From NCBI GenBank assembly GCA_934796165.1, contig CAKVOU010000008.1, forward strand, positions 1 through 64,000: a stretch of DNA of 64,000 nucleotides, in the 5' to 3' direction. Made by a program: the position numbers and the translations under genes. Shown in pieces: positions 17,517-25,157 of the stretch. How positions within the stretch are numbered: position 1 is the stretch's first letter; every line of letters begins with the position of its first letter. Below the pieces are notes generated by a model. It saw nothing but the letters and a program-made list of their open reading frames with translations, ran no database searches and was not told where the DNA came from. Origin of the DNA: an uncultured Eubacteriales bacterium. Lineage in GTDB: Bacteria > Bacillota > Clostridia > Oscillospirales > CAG-272.

Positions 17517-18524
17517 ATGCAAAAGACCATCATTCCCGACGGATACCGCCCGATTCTCGGCGCGTATGATACCCAGCTTGCTATACAGTTTATTAAAAAG
17601 GACTTTCAAGCCGAGTTCTCCTCTGCGCTTGCACTCAAGCGCGTCTCCGCTCCCCTGTTCGTCACCGGCGCATCAGGACTCAATGACAACTTAAACGGCG
17701 TGGAACGCCCGGTTTCCTTTGATATTCCCGCAGTCGGCTGTGAGGCGGAAGTCGTACATTCGCTTGCAAAATGGAAACGTCTTGCCCTCAAGCGTTACGG
17801 TTTCTCGGTCGGTACCGGACTGTACACCGACATGAACGCCATTCGCCGCGATGAGATCCCGGACAATCTCCACTCGGTCTATGTGGATCAGTGGGACTGG
17901 GAGAAAATCATCACAAGAGAAGCAAGAAACCTCGATTATCTGAAGAACACGGTCGCCTCTATCGTCGGTGCCATCTGCGACACCTACGATATGCTCAAGG
18001 TTGCCTTCCCTCAGCTGGACGTTTCTCTTTCCCGTAAGGTCACCTACATTACCTCGCAGGAACTGGAGGACCTTTATCCCGACAAAGCCCCCGCGGAGCG
18101 TGAAACCCTTTTTGTCAAGGATCATCCGACCACCTTTCTCATGCAGATCGGCGGCGCACTGCGCTCCGGAAGACCACACGACGGGAGAGCTCCCGATTAC
18201 GACGACTGGTCGCTCAACGGCGATATTCTCTTCTGGAACGATGTCCTCGGGCGCGCGTTCGAGGTGTCCTCAATGGGCATCCGCGTAGACGCAGAGTCAC
18301 TTGACCGCCAGCTCCGCTTGGCGGGTTGCGAGGACAGAAGAAACCTGCCCTTCCACAGGATGCTGCTCTCCGGAGAGCTTCCCCTCACCATCGGCGGCGG
18401 CATCGGTCAATCGAGACTCTGCATGCTCATGATGGGATGCGCACATATCGGTGAAGTTCAGGCTTCCATCTGGGACGAGGAAACCGTCCGTGCCTGCGAA
18501 AACGCCGGTGTGATGCTGCTCTGA
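17517..18524 (+). CDS. asnA: Aspartate-ammonia ligase (asparagine synthetase A)
   Basis: 335 residues, the standard AsnA length. It makes asparagine from aspartate, ammonia and ATP using a class II synthetase-like fold. Visible blocks are LFVTGASGLNDNLNGVERPV, the VDQWDWEK strand and the ATP-binding GGGIGQSRLCMLMM. The gene follows proA by 56 bases with a GAGAGG ribosome binding site and ends at a strong terminator, so the two probably share a transcript. Confidence 0.96.
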   Translation: MQKTIIPDGYRPILGAYDTQLAIQFIKKDFQAEFSSALALKRVSAPLFVTGASGLNDNLNGVERPVSFDIPAVGCEAEVVHSLAKWKRLALKRYGFSVGTGLYTDMNAIRRDEIPDNLHSVYVDQWDWEKIITREARNLDYLKNTVASIVGAICDTYDMLKVAFPQLDVSLSRKVTYITSQELEDLYPDKAPAERETLFVKDHPTTFLMQIGGALRSGRPHDGRAPDYDDWSLNGDILFWNDVLGRAFEVSSMGIRVDAESLDRQLRLAGCEDRRNLPFHRMLLSGELPLTIGGGIGQSRLCMLMMGCAHIGEVQASIWDEETVRACENAGVMLL

Positions 18525-18547
18525 TACAATCAAAGTCTCACTTCTGT

Positions 18548-18586
18548 CGGTACCCGCACGGATCAATTGTGTGGGTACCGTTTTTT
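18548..18586 (+). terminator. Intrinsic terminator after asnA
   Basis: CGGTACCCGCAC/GTGTGGGTACCG stem followed by six T. Confidence 0.92.
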
Positions 18587-18633
18587 ATGAATTCCCTTGC
18601 GGATTTTTTATATATCTTTTTACTTTTATTGTC

Positions 18634-18662
18634 TTGACAAGATATTCCGGATATGGTACGAT
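18634..18662 (+). promoter_or_regulatory. Promoter of the alpha-galactosidase gene
   Basis: TTGACA, 17-bp spacer, TACGAT, about 80 bases before the start codon. Confidence 0.6.
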
Positions 18663-18746
18663 AATTTTGAAGATCGGACGTTTTTGCGTCTGATTTGCAT
18701 CAAAAAGGCTGTCTCAAAAAAATCAGATTCATGAGGAGATTACACC

Positions 18747-19940
18747 ATGTTATTGAAGAATCCGCCGATGGGTTGGAACACCTGGAACACCTTTGCCGAG
18801 CACATTTCCGATCAGCTGATCCGGGAAACCGTGGATATGATGGTCACGGAGGGTTATCGCGATGCCGGTTATGAATACATCGTCATCGACGACTGCTGGT
18901 CGCTCCGCGAACGCGGAAAGGACGGCGAACTGATCGCCGATCCCGAAAAGTTCCCCTACGGTATGAAGGCGCTTGCCGATTACGTACATTCCAAAGGCTT
19001 CAAGTTCGGAATGTATTCCTGTGCCGGTGTCCGTACCTGCGCCGGATACCCCGGCTCCTATGATCACGAATATCAGGATGCCCGCACCTTTGCTTCCTGG
19101 GGCGTTGATTACCTCAAGTACGATTTCTGCTTCTTCCCCAACCGTGCGGACTGCAAGCTCCGTTATCTTATGATGTCCCAGGCGCTCCGTGCAACCGGAA
19201 GAGACATCGTCTTCTCCGCCTGCAACTGGGGTGTGGAAGAGCCCTGGACCTGGATGAGAAGCGTCGGAGCTCATCTCTACCGTTCGACAAGTGATATTTT
19301 CGACACCTTCCGTGATACGGCAAACATCATCAAGCAGCAGTATGACAAGTTCAATATGAACGCGCCCAACTGCTACAACGACATTGATATGATGACGGTC
19401 GGTATGTACGGTCAGGGCCATGTCGGCGGGCAGGAAGATTTCAACAACTACGAGGAATACGTAACACAGTTTGCATTCTGGTGCTACTTCAACGCTCCTC
19501 TTATGATGGGCGCAGATCTCCGCAAGCTCAACGAAATGACCGGCGACAAGGACACCGACGAGCTTCGCAAAAAGACCAAGGCACTTCTCCAGAATAAGGC
19601 GCTCATTGAGTTGAACCAGGACGAAGAACAGCGTCCTCCATTCCTTGTCAGGCGCGAGGGCGACAAATTTACCTTTGTGAAAGAAGTCAATAACAACGAA
19701 TTCGTCATCGGTGTCTTCAACCTGAACGACACCCAGCAATTGACCGATATTCTCCTGACCGACTGCGGTATGCCGATCAGCTCCGGCGTTGCCGTGGAAG
19801 CATACGACATTCTGGAAGAAAAGCCGCTTGGCACCTTTGTCGATGACCTGACGGTTACTCCCATGAAGCATGGCTGCAAGCTCATTCGTTGCCGTTTCGT
19901 ACCCCGCAACGGTTTTGACGGAAACCGTCTCGCAGACTGA
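18747..19940 (+). CDS. GH27 alpha-galactosidase (cytoplasmic)
   Basis: 397 residues, GAGGAG upstream, no signal peptide. GH27 retains the configuration of terminal alpha-1,6-galactose, as in raffinose-type sugars and galactomannan side chains. The TIM barrel begins PPMGWNTWNTF. The nucleophile is D126 in YLKYDFCF and the acid/base is D183 in YRSTSDIF. The substrate-binding region has CNWGVEEPW. A short C-terminal beta domain follows. Being intracellular, it probably works on imported oligosaccharides. Confidence 0.93.
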   Translation: MLLKNPPMGWNTWNTFAEHISDQLIRETVDMMVTEGYRDAGYEYIVIDDCWSLRERGKDGELIADPEKFPYGMKALADYVHSKGFKFGMYSCAGVRTCAGYPGSYDHEYQDARTFASWGVDYLKYDFCFFPNRADCKLRYLMMSQALRATGRDIVFSACNWGVEEPWTWMRSVGAHLYRSTSDIFDTFRDTANIIKQQYDKFNMNAPNCYNDIDMMTVGMYGQGHVGGQEDFNNYEEYVTQFAFWCYFNAPLMMGADLRKLNEMTGDKDTDELRKKTKALLQNKALIELNQDEEQRPPFLVRREGDKFTFVKEVNNNEFVIGVFNLNDTQQLTDILLTDCGMPISSGVAVEAYDILEEKPLGTFVDDLTVTPMKHGCKLIRCRFVPRNGFDGNRLAD

Positions 19941-19946
19941 TCGTTC

Positions 19947-20195
19947 ATGGATGACATTTGTTTCAAATGCCGGAAGAGTCCCCTTTCATCCAATGAAAGG
20001 GGACTCTGTCTCAAATATCTCGGGCGGGCAACCACACAGTTTCTTTGTATGGATTGCCTTGCTGCAGAACTGGGTACCAGCACAGCCGACCTGGAACACA
20101 TGATCTTCGTCTTCCGCACGCAGGGGTGCCGCCTCTTCCCCCCGCTCACCCCGGGCGAAGTCGATCCTGCTAAAACAGAAGACATAATCTGTTGA
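19947..20195 (+). CDS. Small Cys-rich (zinc-ribbon-like) hypothetical protein
   Basis: 82 residues. Cysteines are arranged as CFKC near the N-terminus, LCL, FLCMDCLA and QGCRLF, a pattern that could hold one zinc. The central part looks helical (LAAELGTSTADLEHMI). I recall similar short proteins in gut Clostridia but know no function. It starts six bases after the alpha-galactosidase stop without a clear Shine-Dalgarno, so translation is probably coupled. Confidence 0.65.
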   Translation: MDDICFKCRKSPLSSNERGLCLKYLGRATTQFLCMDCLAAELGTSTADLEHMIFVFRTQGCRLFPPLTPGEVDPAKTEDIIC

Positions 20196-20253
20196 TCTGT
20201 ACCGTTAACAAACACATCAGCAAGATAAATTTTACAGAAAGGAGTCGGAAATA

Positions 20254-20958
20254 ATGAACGAGTTCCTCCGGATACTGGACTACCTCAGGGATTATAACGT
20301 TATTTCGGTGGTGGTCAGACTTATTCTGTCCGTTTTGCTCGGTGGTTTTATCGGAATCGAGCGCGGTCGTCACGGACGCGCCGCGGGACTTCGGACGCAT
20401 ATTCTGGTCTGCCTCGGCGCTGCCATGACCTCCCTGCTCGGTGTGTTCATTACCGTAAAATTGGGGCTTGCCTCGGATGCCTCGCGTATTGCCGCTCAAG
20501 TCATTTCCGGCATTGGTTTTCTCGGCGTCGGAACCATTGTTATCAAGGGTCGCTTTCAGGTTTCCGGGTTGACGACAGCCGCAGGACTCTGGGCTACCGC
20601 CGCAATCGGTCTTGCCACCGGTTACGGCTTTTATGAAGGTGCGCTTCTCGGCACGATCCTCGCGGTACTCACCGTCGCGTGCCTGTTGCGACTGGAAACA
20701 CGCATCAATCATACCAACCAGCGGCTCGGAATTTATCTGGAGCTTGACAATGTAAAAGAAGTCAATGCAATCACTGCGTATCTGAACACGACTTGGGGGG
20801 CAACCGATATTCAGGTCACTCCGCCGCGTTCCGCGGTTGAAAACAACGTCGGGATCGAAGCGACTGTCCGGCGTCATGATGCAGATGTCACCGCCAAAGA
20901 ACTGATAACCAAAATTGCGGAATTGCCGCATATCGTCTATGTGCTGGAATCCATCTGA
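20254..20958 (+). CDS. MgtC/SapB family membrane protein
   Basis: 234 residues, AAAGGAG nine bases upstream. Four to five membrane segments in residues 1-145 contain the signature GGFIGIERGRHGRAAGLRTH and GIGFLGVGTIVIKG. A cytoplasmic ACT-like C-terminal domain (about 160-234) follows. MgtC proteins in pathogens modulate ATP synthase and growth at low magnesium. The role of commensal homologues is uncertain. Confidence 0.9.
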   Translation: MNEFLRILDYLRDYNVISVVVRLILSVLLGGFIGIERGRHGRAAGLRTHILVCLGAAMTSLLGVFITVKLGLASDASRIAAQVISGIGFLGVGTIVIKGRFQVSGLTTAAGLWATAAIGLATGYGFYEGALLGTILAVLTVACLLRLETRINHTNQRLGIYLELDNVKEVNAITAYLNTTWGATDIQVTPPRSAVENNVGIEATVRRHDADVTAKELITKIAELPHIVYVLESI

Positions 20959-21075
20959 CCGGTCGGAACCATTAGCTTGTTTCAATCCTGACGGTGTGTG
21001 ATCCCTCAGCGATTCCCCGCAGCCTGCTTCAGATCATCCGGGCGGTGCCAGGACAAAACGAAAGGAGGACTGACC

Positions 21076-22053
21076 TTGAAAAAAGAACCGGCGGCAAAAG
21101 GTGAACAAAAAGAGATCCGCTTCAACAAGAAGATCTTCCATCTGGTTGCAGATGAGCCCGGTATTACCCGTGCGACGATCGCAAGACGGCTCGGTGTCAG
21201 TCTTTCCAAAGCAGGATACGACATAGATACGCTGAAAACCTACGGCTTTCTATCCGAATATCCCGGAAAGAATACCGGAAAAGGCAGACACGCGTCCGGA
21301 TTTCGGGTACACTGTCCGATTCTGTTCCGCATCCACGACCTGTCAACCCAAACCTTTACCTGCACGGATTACACCGCCGACGGGACAGTGGTCCGTTCCA
21401 TTCTCTATCCGTATTATGCCCTGTATCCGTTGGACGCAAATCTGGAATCCTACGGAAACCGGGTCCGTCAAGGAGGCAGTACAACCGCACCGTTGATGTG
21501 CGCACTGCATCTCCCTCCGCCTGTCCGGTTTCTCGATCCGACTGCCCCGCTCCGTCCGTCTTTTCCGAATGCTGACACGCTCAAAAAGAAAGTGGAGGAG
21601 GTAACGGATCATCGGATACTTTGCACTGCCGACCGGGTTTCCACCGTTGCCAAGGGAGCAGAGGTTCTGTCCGGCGACAAGCAGACATTTTTCGGTCTGC
21701 ATCTCGGAGACGAGGTATTCAGTATTTTTCTCGCTCCGGGTCGGGTCCCGGTGGTTCGTTCCTTAAAGAACTGTCTTACGGGAAATGCGGAGGCAGATTC
21801 TCTGAAGATTGCACACATGGTTGCCGGCAATCTGTATCTGGGTGGTGTAACGGTCTGGTATATTTACGCGGAACGCAAGTATTACGCAGTAAAAGAAATG
21901 GTCGAAAAGTATTTTCCACCAAATGCGGAATTCCCGAAGGAAATCTCATGGAATACATCTTTCCCGCACAGTTGGTTGCTCCGTTATCTGCGTAACCGTT
22001 GGCTGGATCAGGCTTGCACGAATTTCAATAAGAAAATTACCGGAAAAGGTTGA
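21076..22053 (+). CDS. ROK-like transcriptional regulator lacking kinase motifs
   Basis: 325 residues from a TTG seven bases after AAAGGAGG; the longer frame upstream has no ribosome binding site. The N-terminal winged HTH is clear (FNKKIFHLVADEPGITRATIARRLGVSLSKAG). The rest follows the order of a ROK repressor domain (ILFRIHDLSTQTFTC, FGLHLGDEVFSIFL, MVAGNLYLGGVTVWYI). It has neither the phosphate-binding D-x-G-x-T loop nor the zinc Cys-x-Cys group. It is probably a sugar- or metabolite-responsive regulator of nearby genes, but family membership is inferred. Confidence 0.6.
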   Translation: MKKEPAAKGEQKEIRFNKKIFHLVADEPGITRATIARRLGVSLSKAGYDIDTLKTYGFLSEYPGKNTGKGRHASGFRVHCPILFRIHDLSTQTFTCTDYTADGTVVRSILYPYYALYPLDANLESYGNRVRQGGSTTAPLMCALHLPPPVRFLDPTAPLRPSFPNADTLKKKVEEVTDHRILCTADRVSTVAKGAEVLSGDKQTFFGLHLGDEVFSIFLAPGRVPVVRSLKNCLTGNAEADSLKIAHMVAGNLYLGGVTVWYIYAERKYYAVKEMVEKYFPPNAEFPKEISWNTSFPHSWLLRYLRNRWLDQACTNFNKKITGKG

Positions 22054-22078
22054 AATCCCGTGTAAAACATGATAGAAT
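22050..22078 (+). promoter_or_regulatory. Promoter for the leader RNA and tRNA-Arg
   Basis: TTGAAA (overlapping the preceding stop codon), 17-bp spacer, TAGAAT. The transcript would carry about 95 bases of structured leader before the tRNA. Confidence 0.7.
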
Positions 22079-22094
22079 AGTCTCCGTAAATGAA

Positions 22095-22160
22095 CAGAGG
22101 CATGGTCTGACAAACGAGTGACACCCGTATTTTGTCCCTGTGTCCAACTGCATGCCTCTG
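22095..22160 (+). ncRNA. Structured leader RNA with possible pseudoknot, upstream of tRNA-Arg
   Basis: A perfect 10-bp stem CAGAGGCATG/CATGCCTCTG encloses two interleaved helices: GACAAA (22109)/TTTGTC (22131) and GACAC (22120)/GTGTC (22140), an H-type pseudoknot layout. It lies between a promoter and the tRNA. I do not recognise it as a known riboswitch or ribozyme. It could be a tRNA precursor leader or an independent small RNA. Confidence 0.45.
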
Positions 22161-22179
22161 CTATGAAAGGTTGATATTT

Positions 22180-22256
22180 GTTTCCGTAGCTCAGCTGGAT
22201 AGAGCGACCGCCTCCTAAGCGGTAGGTCGGGTGTTCGAATCACCTCGGGAACGCCA
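22180..22256 (+). tRNA. tRNA-Arg (anticodon CCT)
   Basis: 77 nt with encoded CCA. Acceptor GTTTCCG/CGGGAAC, D arm GCTC...GAGC, anticodon stem ACCGC/GCGGT with loop CTCCTAA (anticodon CCT, reading AGG), T arm with TTCGAAT. It is followed immediately by a terminator and by three tandem repeat units carrying its 3' end. Confidence 0.97.
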
Positions 22257-22739
22257 AAAAATCCTGCCCGAAACGGGCAGGATTTTTTCGTTTCCGGGGT
22301 GTGAGAACGCCCGTGGACATACGCAGCATGTCCGCATTCGCCGAATAACTTTTTTCACGTCGGGAAAGTATTTGTCCCACGGCGAATGCTGTGTTCCGAA
22401 TCACCTCGGGAACGCCAAAAAATCCTGCCCGAAACGGGCAGGATTTTTTCGTTTCCGGGGTGTGAGAACGCCCGTGGACATACGTAGTATGTCCGCATTC
22501 GCCGAATCGCTTTTTCACGGCAGAGATAGGGTATCCCCCTCGGCGAATGCTGTGTTCCGAATCACCGGGAGAACGCCAAAAAATCCTGCCCGAAACGGGC
22601 AGGAATTTTTCGTTTCCGGGGTGTAAGAACGCCCGTGGACATACGCAGTATGTCCGCATTCGCCGAATCGCTTTTTTCACGTCGGGAAAGTATTTGTCCC
22701 ACGGCGAATGCTGTGTTCCGAATCACCGGGAGAACGCCA
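22257..22739 (+). repeat. Three 161-bp tandem repeats, each ending in a tRNA-Arg 3'-end copy
   Basis: The CCA ends fall at 22256, 22417, 22578 and 22739, an exact 161-bp period. Each unit contains, in order, the terminator hairpin, a segment resembling the reverse complement of the tRNA tail (CGTTTCCGGGGTGTGAGAAC), a GGACATAC/GTATGTCC hairpin (with a changed base in unit 1), a GCATTCGCC/GGCGAATGC long-range stem around a variable core, and a degenerate tRNA tail (GTGTTCCGAATCACC...GAACGCCA). Short open frames across the array repeat with it and are not convincing genes. Confidence 0.95.
22261..22288 (+). terminator. Intrinsic terminator of tRNA-Arg
   Basis: ATCCTGCCCG-AAA-CGGGCAGGAT then a T run. 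The same hairpin is repeated at about 22422 and 22583 in the downstream repeats. Confidence 0.92.
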
Positions 22740-22744
22740 CCCCC

Positions 22745-22766
22745 GCCCGCTTCGTCGGGCAGTTTT
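22745..22766 (+). terminator. Terminator closing the tRNA-Arg repeat array
   Basis: GCCCG/CGGGC stem followed by AGTTTTT, directly after the last tRNA-like CCA. Confidence 0.65.
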
Positions 22767-22932
22767 TGAAGTGAGAGAATATACAACATCCGCCGGACAA
22801 GTCCCCGAAACGGAAAGCTCGGCTTGTTCGACATGGTCAACCTGGAAAAGTCTTCATCTGGAGCCTGCACTTCGAGTCAAAGAAAAAAACAGTATGCTTC
22901 CCGCCCGGCATCCGCTATTTCTGCAACACCTC

Positions 22933-22961
22933 TTGCATTTCCGTGGGATCTATGTTACAAT
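22933..22961 (+). promoter_or_regulatory. Promoter of the MFS transporter gene
   Basis: TTGCAT, 17-bp spacer, TACAAT, 115 bases before the start codon. Confidence 0.7.
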
Positions 22962-23075
22962 GCTCCTTGTTGTGAAATTCCGGTTTCCGGTGGTGAAATC
23001 CCGCGCTCACCTGGTACACGAGAACTTTCTCATCCCGAGAAGTTCTGATTCTTTACACACAGGAAGGTACTTTAT

Positions 23076-24278
23076 ATGCTTTCTTTGTTGCTTCCCGTAA
23101 TTTATCTTGCGTTCATCAGTCTCGGACTTCCGGATTCCCTGCTCGGCTCTGCCTGGCCGGAAATGTACCAGCTGATGGGAATGCCGATCAGTGCAGCCGG
23201 GATTGTCACCATGATCATCTCTGCCTGCACCATCATTTCGAGCCTCCTTTCCGACCGGATCAACCGCCGCCTCGGAACCGGAGTCGTGGTCACCGTCAGC
23301 GTCGCGCTGACGGTCGCCGGAATGTTCGGCTTCTCCTTTGCGGGCACTTTTCCCGTACTCTGCGCATTTGCCGTTCCTTACGGACTCGGCGCCGGAGCAA
23401 TCGATGCAGCGCTCAATAATTATGTCGCACTTCATTATTCGTCAAGGCAGATGAGCTGGCTCCACTGCTTCTGGGGTGTCGGGACCATCATCAGTCCCTA
23501 CATCATGAGTCACGCGATCGCGTCGGGCAAAGGTTGGCCCATGGGGTACCGCACCGTCGGATTTATTCAGCTTGGCGTGCTTGCGGTACTGCTCCTTGCC
23601 CTCCCACTCTGGAAAAAGGTCTCCGCCGAATCCGGAAGCATTCAGGAAAGCGGCGGCAACACAACGACCTCACCCGACGGCAAATCCTTCGGTGTTGCAC
23701 ACGCGCTGAAAATCCGCGGCGTCATTTTTATGCTGCTCGGATTTCTCGCGTTTGAAGCGATTGAATCCACCGTCATGCTCTGGGCAAGCTCCTTTTTGTT
23801 TCAGACACGTGGAATCACAGAGGAAAGAGCCGCCGCGTTCGGGTCGCTCTTCTTTATCGGAATTACCGCCGGCAGATTCCTTTCCGGGTTTGTTTCAGAC
23901 CGCTTTGGCGACCGGAATATGATCCGCATCGGTCTTTCAGTCGTCGCTGTCGGCATCGATGTCATTGCACTCCCGGTCGGCGGGACGGTACTTCCGGTCA
24001 TCGGTTTTATTCTGCTCGGTCTCGGTTGCGCACCGGTTTACCCGTCTATCATTCATTCGACGCCGTTTCATTTCGGGAAGGAAAATTCCCAATCCGTGAT
24101 CGGAATTCAGATGGCGTTCGCCTATATCGGCACGACCCTCATGCCGCCCGTCTTCGGTCTCATCGCCGACAACGTGTCAATCCGTCTTCTTCCTGCGTTT
24201 CTGTTGTTTTTCCTCGTTCTTTCTGCCGTCATGCTGGAATGTCTGAACCGGCTTGACCGCGCCGCCGGGAGGTATTGA
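23076..24278 (+). CDS. Major facilitator superfamily transporter
   Basis: 400 residues with about twelve hydrophobic segments in two halves and a central loop (residues ~185-205). The inter-helix motif DRINRRLG after TM2 and its counterpart FVSDRFGDRN after TM8 mark the MFS. Similar proteins in Clostridia are annotated as sugar or general MFS permeases; the substrate is unknown. AGGAAGG precedes the ATG. The end lies about 100 bases before pnuC. Confidence 0.88.
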   Translation: MLSLLLPVIYLAFISLGLPDSLLGSAWPEMYQLMGMPISAAGIVTMIISACTIISSLLSDRINRRLGTGVVVTVSVALTVAGMFGFSFAGTFPVLCAFAVPYGLGAGAIDAALNNYVALHYSSRQMSWLHCFWGVGTIISPYIMSHAIASGKGWPMGYRTVGFIQLGVLAVLLLALPLWKKVSAESGSIQESGGNTTTSPDGKSFGVAHALKIRGVIFMLLGFLAFEAIESTVMLWASSFLFQTRGITEERAAAFGSLFFIGITAGRFLSGFVSDRFGDRNMIRIGLSVVAVGIDVIALPVGGTVLPVIGFILLGLGCAPVYPSIIHSTPFHFGKENSQSVIGIQMAFAYIGTTLMPPVFGLIADNVSIRLLPAFLLFFLVLSAVMLECLNRLDRAAGRY

Positions 24279-24381
24279 CCGTCTCCCGCCGATTGTTCTT
24301 TCGCACATCGGTCGTTCAGACGGAATTCTGTTCTCTGTCTCCGTCGTCAAAAAAACTGTTTACTTACAAAAAGGACCGATT

Positions 24382-25092
24382 ATGCATAACCCCTTCAAAT
24401 CTCTGAACCCCAAAGACTGGTTTCTCTGGATTGCTTCACTTACCGTTGTTACTGTTTCCAATATTGCTGGCGGCAGCTTTGATTTTCTCACGCTGATTGC
24501 GACTTGGGTCGGTATCACCGCCCTGATCTTCGCCGCCAAGGGTAACGCGTGGACGCAGGTGTTCATGATCCTCTTTGCCGTCCTGTACGCCATCATTTCG
24601 TTCCGTTTCCGTTACTGGGGAGAAATGATTACCTATCTCGGAATGTCGCTCCCGATGGCGGTCTGCTCGCTGGTTTCCTGGATCCGCAATCAATCCGGCG
24701 GGAAGCAGGGTGCGGTATCCATCCGTCAAATGACAGGAAAACTGTTTGCTGTCCTTGCCGCGGCGGCGGTGCTCGTCACGGTAGCGTTTTACTTCCTGCT
24801 CGGTGCATTTGACACGCCGAACCTTTTCTTCAGCACACTGTCGGTTGCAACCAGTTTCTTTGCCGCTTCCCTGACCGTGCTACGTTCCTCCTATTTTGCG
24901 CTCGCCTACGCACTCAACGACGTAGTGCTCATGATTCTCTGGACACTTGCCGCGCTCAAAGACCCCGTGTACATCCCTGTGATCGTCAATTTTCTGATTT
25001 TCCTTGTCAATGACACGCACACGTTTGTCAGCTGGAAAAGGCGAGAGAGAACCCAGACGACCGGTGACAGGACGCCCGCGGAAAGCACCTGA
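24382..25092 (+). CDS. PnuC-family vitamin transporter (nicotinamide riboside-like)
   Basis: 236 residues from the ATG at 24382 (AAAAAGGA upstream); the longer frame overlaps the MFS gene and lacks a ribosome binding site. Six to seven membrane segments. The motif RYWGEMITYLGMSLPMAV and the C-terminal segment with NDVVLMILW and FLVNDTHTFVSW fit PnuC, which moves nicotinamide riboside by facilitated diffusion. The related PnuX/RibM proteins move riboflavin, so the exact vitamin is open. Confidence 0.85.
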   Translation: MHNPFKSLNPKDWFLWIASLTVVTVSNIAGGSFDFLTLIATWVGITALIFAAKGNAWTQVFMILFAVLYAIISFRFRYWGEMITYLGMSLPMAVCSLVSWIRNQSGGKQGAVSIRQMTGKLFAVLAAAAVLVTVAFYFLLGAFDTPNLFFSTLSVATSFFAASLTVLRSSYFALAYALNDVVLMILWTLAALKDPVYIPVIVNFLIFLVNDTHTFVSWKRRERTQTTGDRTPAEST

Positions 25093-25122
25093 AATAACTG
25101 CCAACGAAACACAAACATAAAA

Positions 25123-25151
25123 CGCGCCTCCGCACAATGTGCGGAGGCGCG
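25123..25151. terminator. Bidirectional terminator between pnuC and the ABC operon
   Basis: Perfect 13-bp arms CGCGCCTCCGCAC/GTGCGGAGGCGCG, with A-rich and T-rich flanks serving converging transcripts. Confidence 0.9.
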
Positions 25152-25157
25152 AAAATT

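Larger units (their letters stand above)
22740..23075 (+). other. Intergenic region between the repeat array and the MFS gene
   Basis: It holds a GCCCG/CGGGC hairpin with T run (22745-22766), a promoter at 22933-22961, and a leader of about 110 bases with a bulged hairpin AGAACTTTCTC/GAGAAGTTCT (23021-23046). No gene is supportable here. Confidence 0.6.

Noticed and set aside
18750..19871. 373-codon open frame antisense to the alpha-galactosidase
   Set aside because: The plus-strand gene has intact GH27 catalytic residues and a Shine-Dalgarno; the mirror has neither.
22180..22739. Attachment site of an integrated element at the tRNA-Arg 3' end
   Set aside because: Tail copies lie in tandem every 161 bp with no integrase or cargo between them; an ordinary integrative element would not give this pattern. 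A very small element cannot be fully excluded.
22231..22774. Open frames within the tRNA-Arg repeat array on both strands
   Set aside because: They exist because 161 is not a multiple of three yet stops are rare; the translated repeats fall in different frames and match no domain. The E. coli tyrT repeats gave similar doubtful frames.
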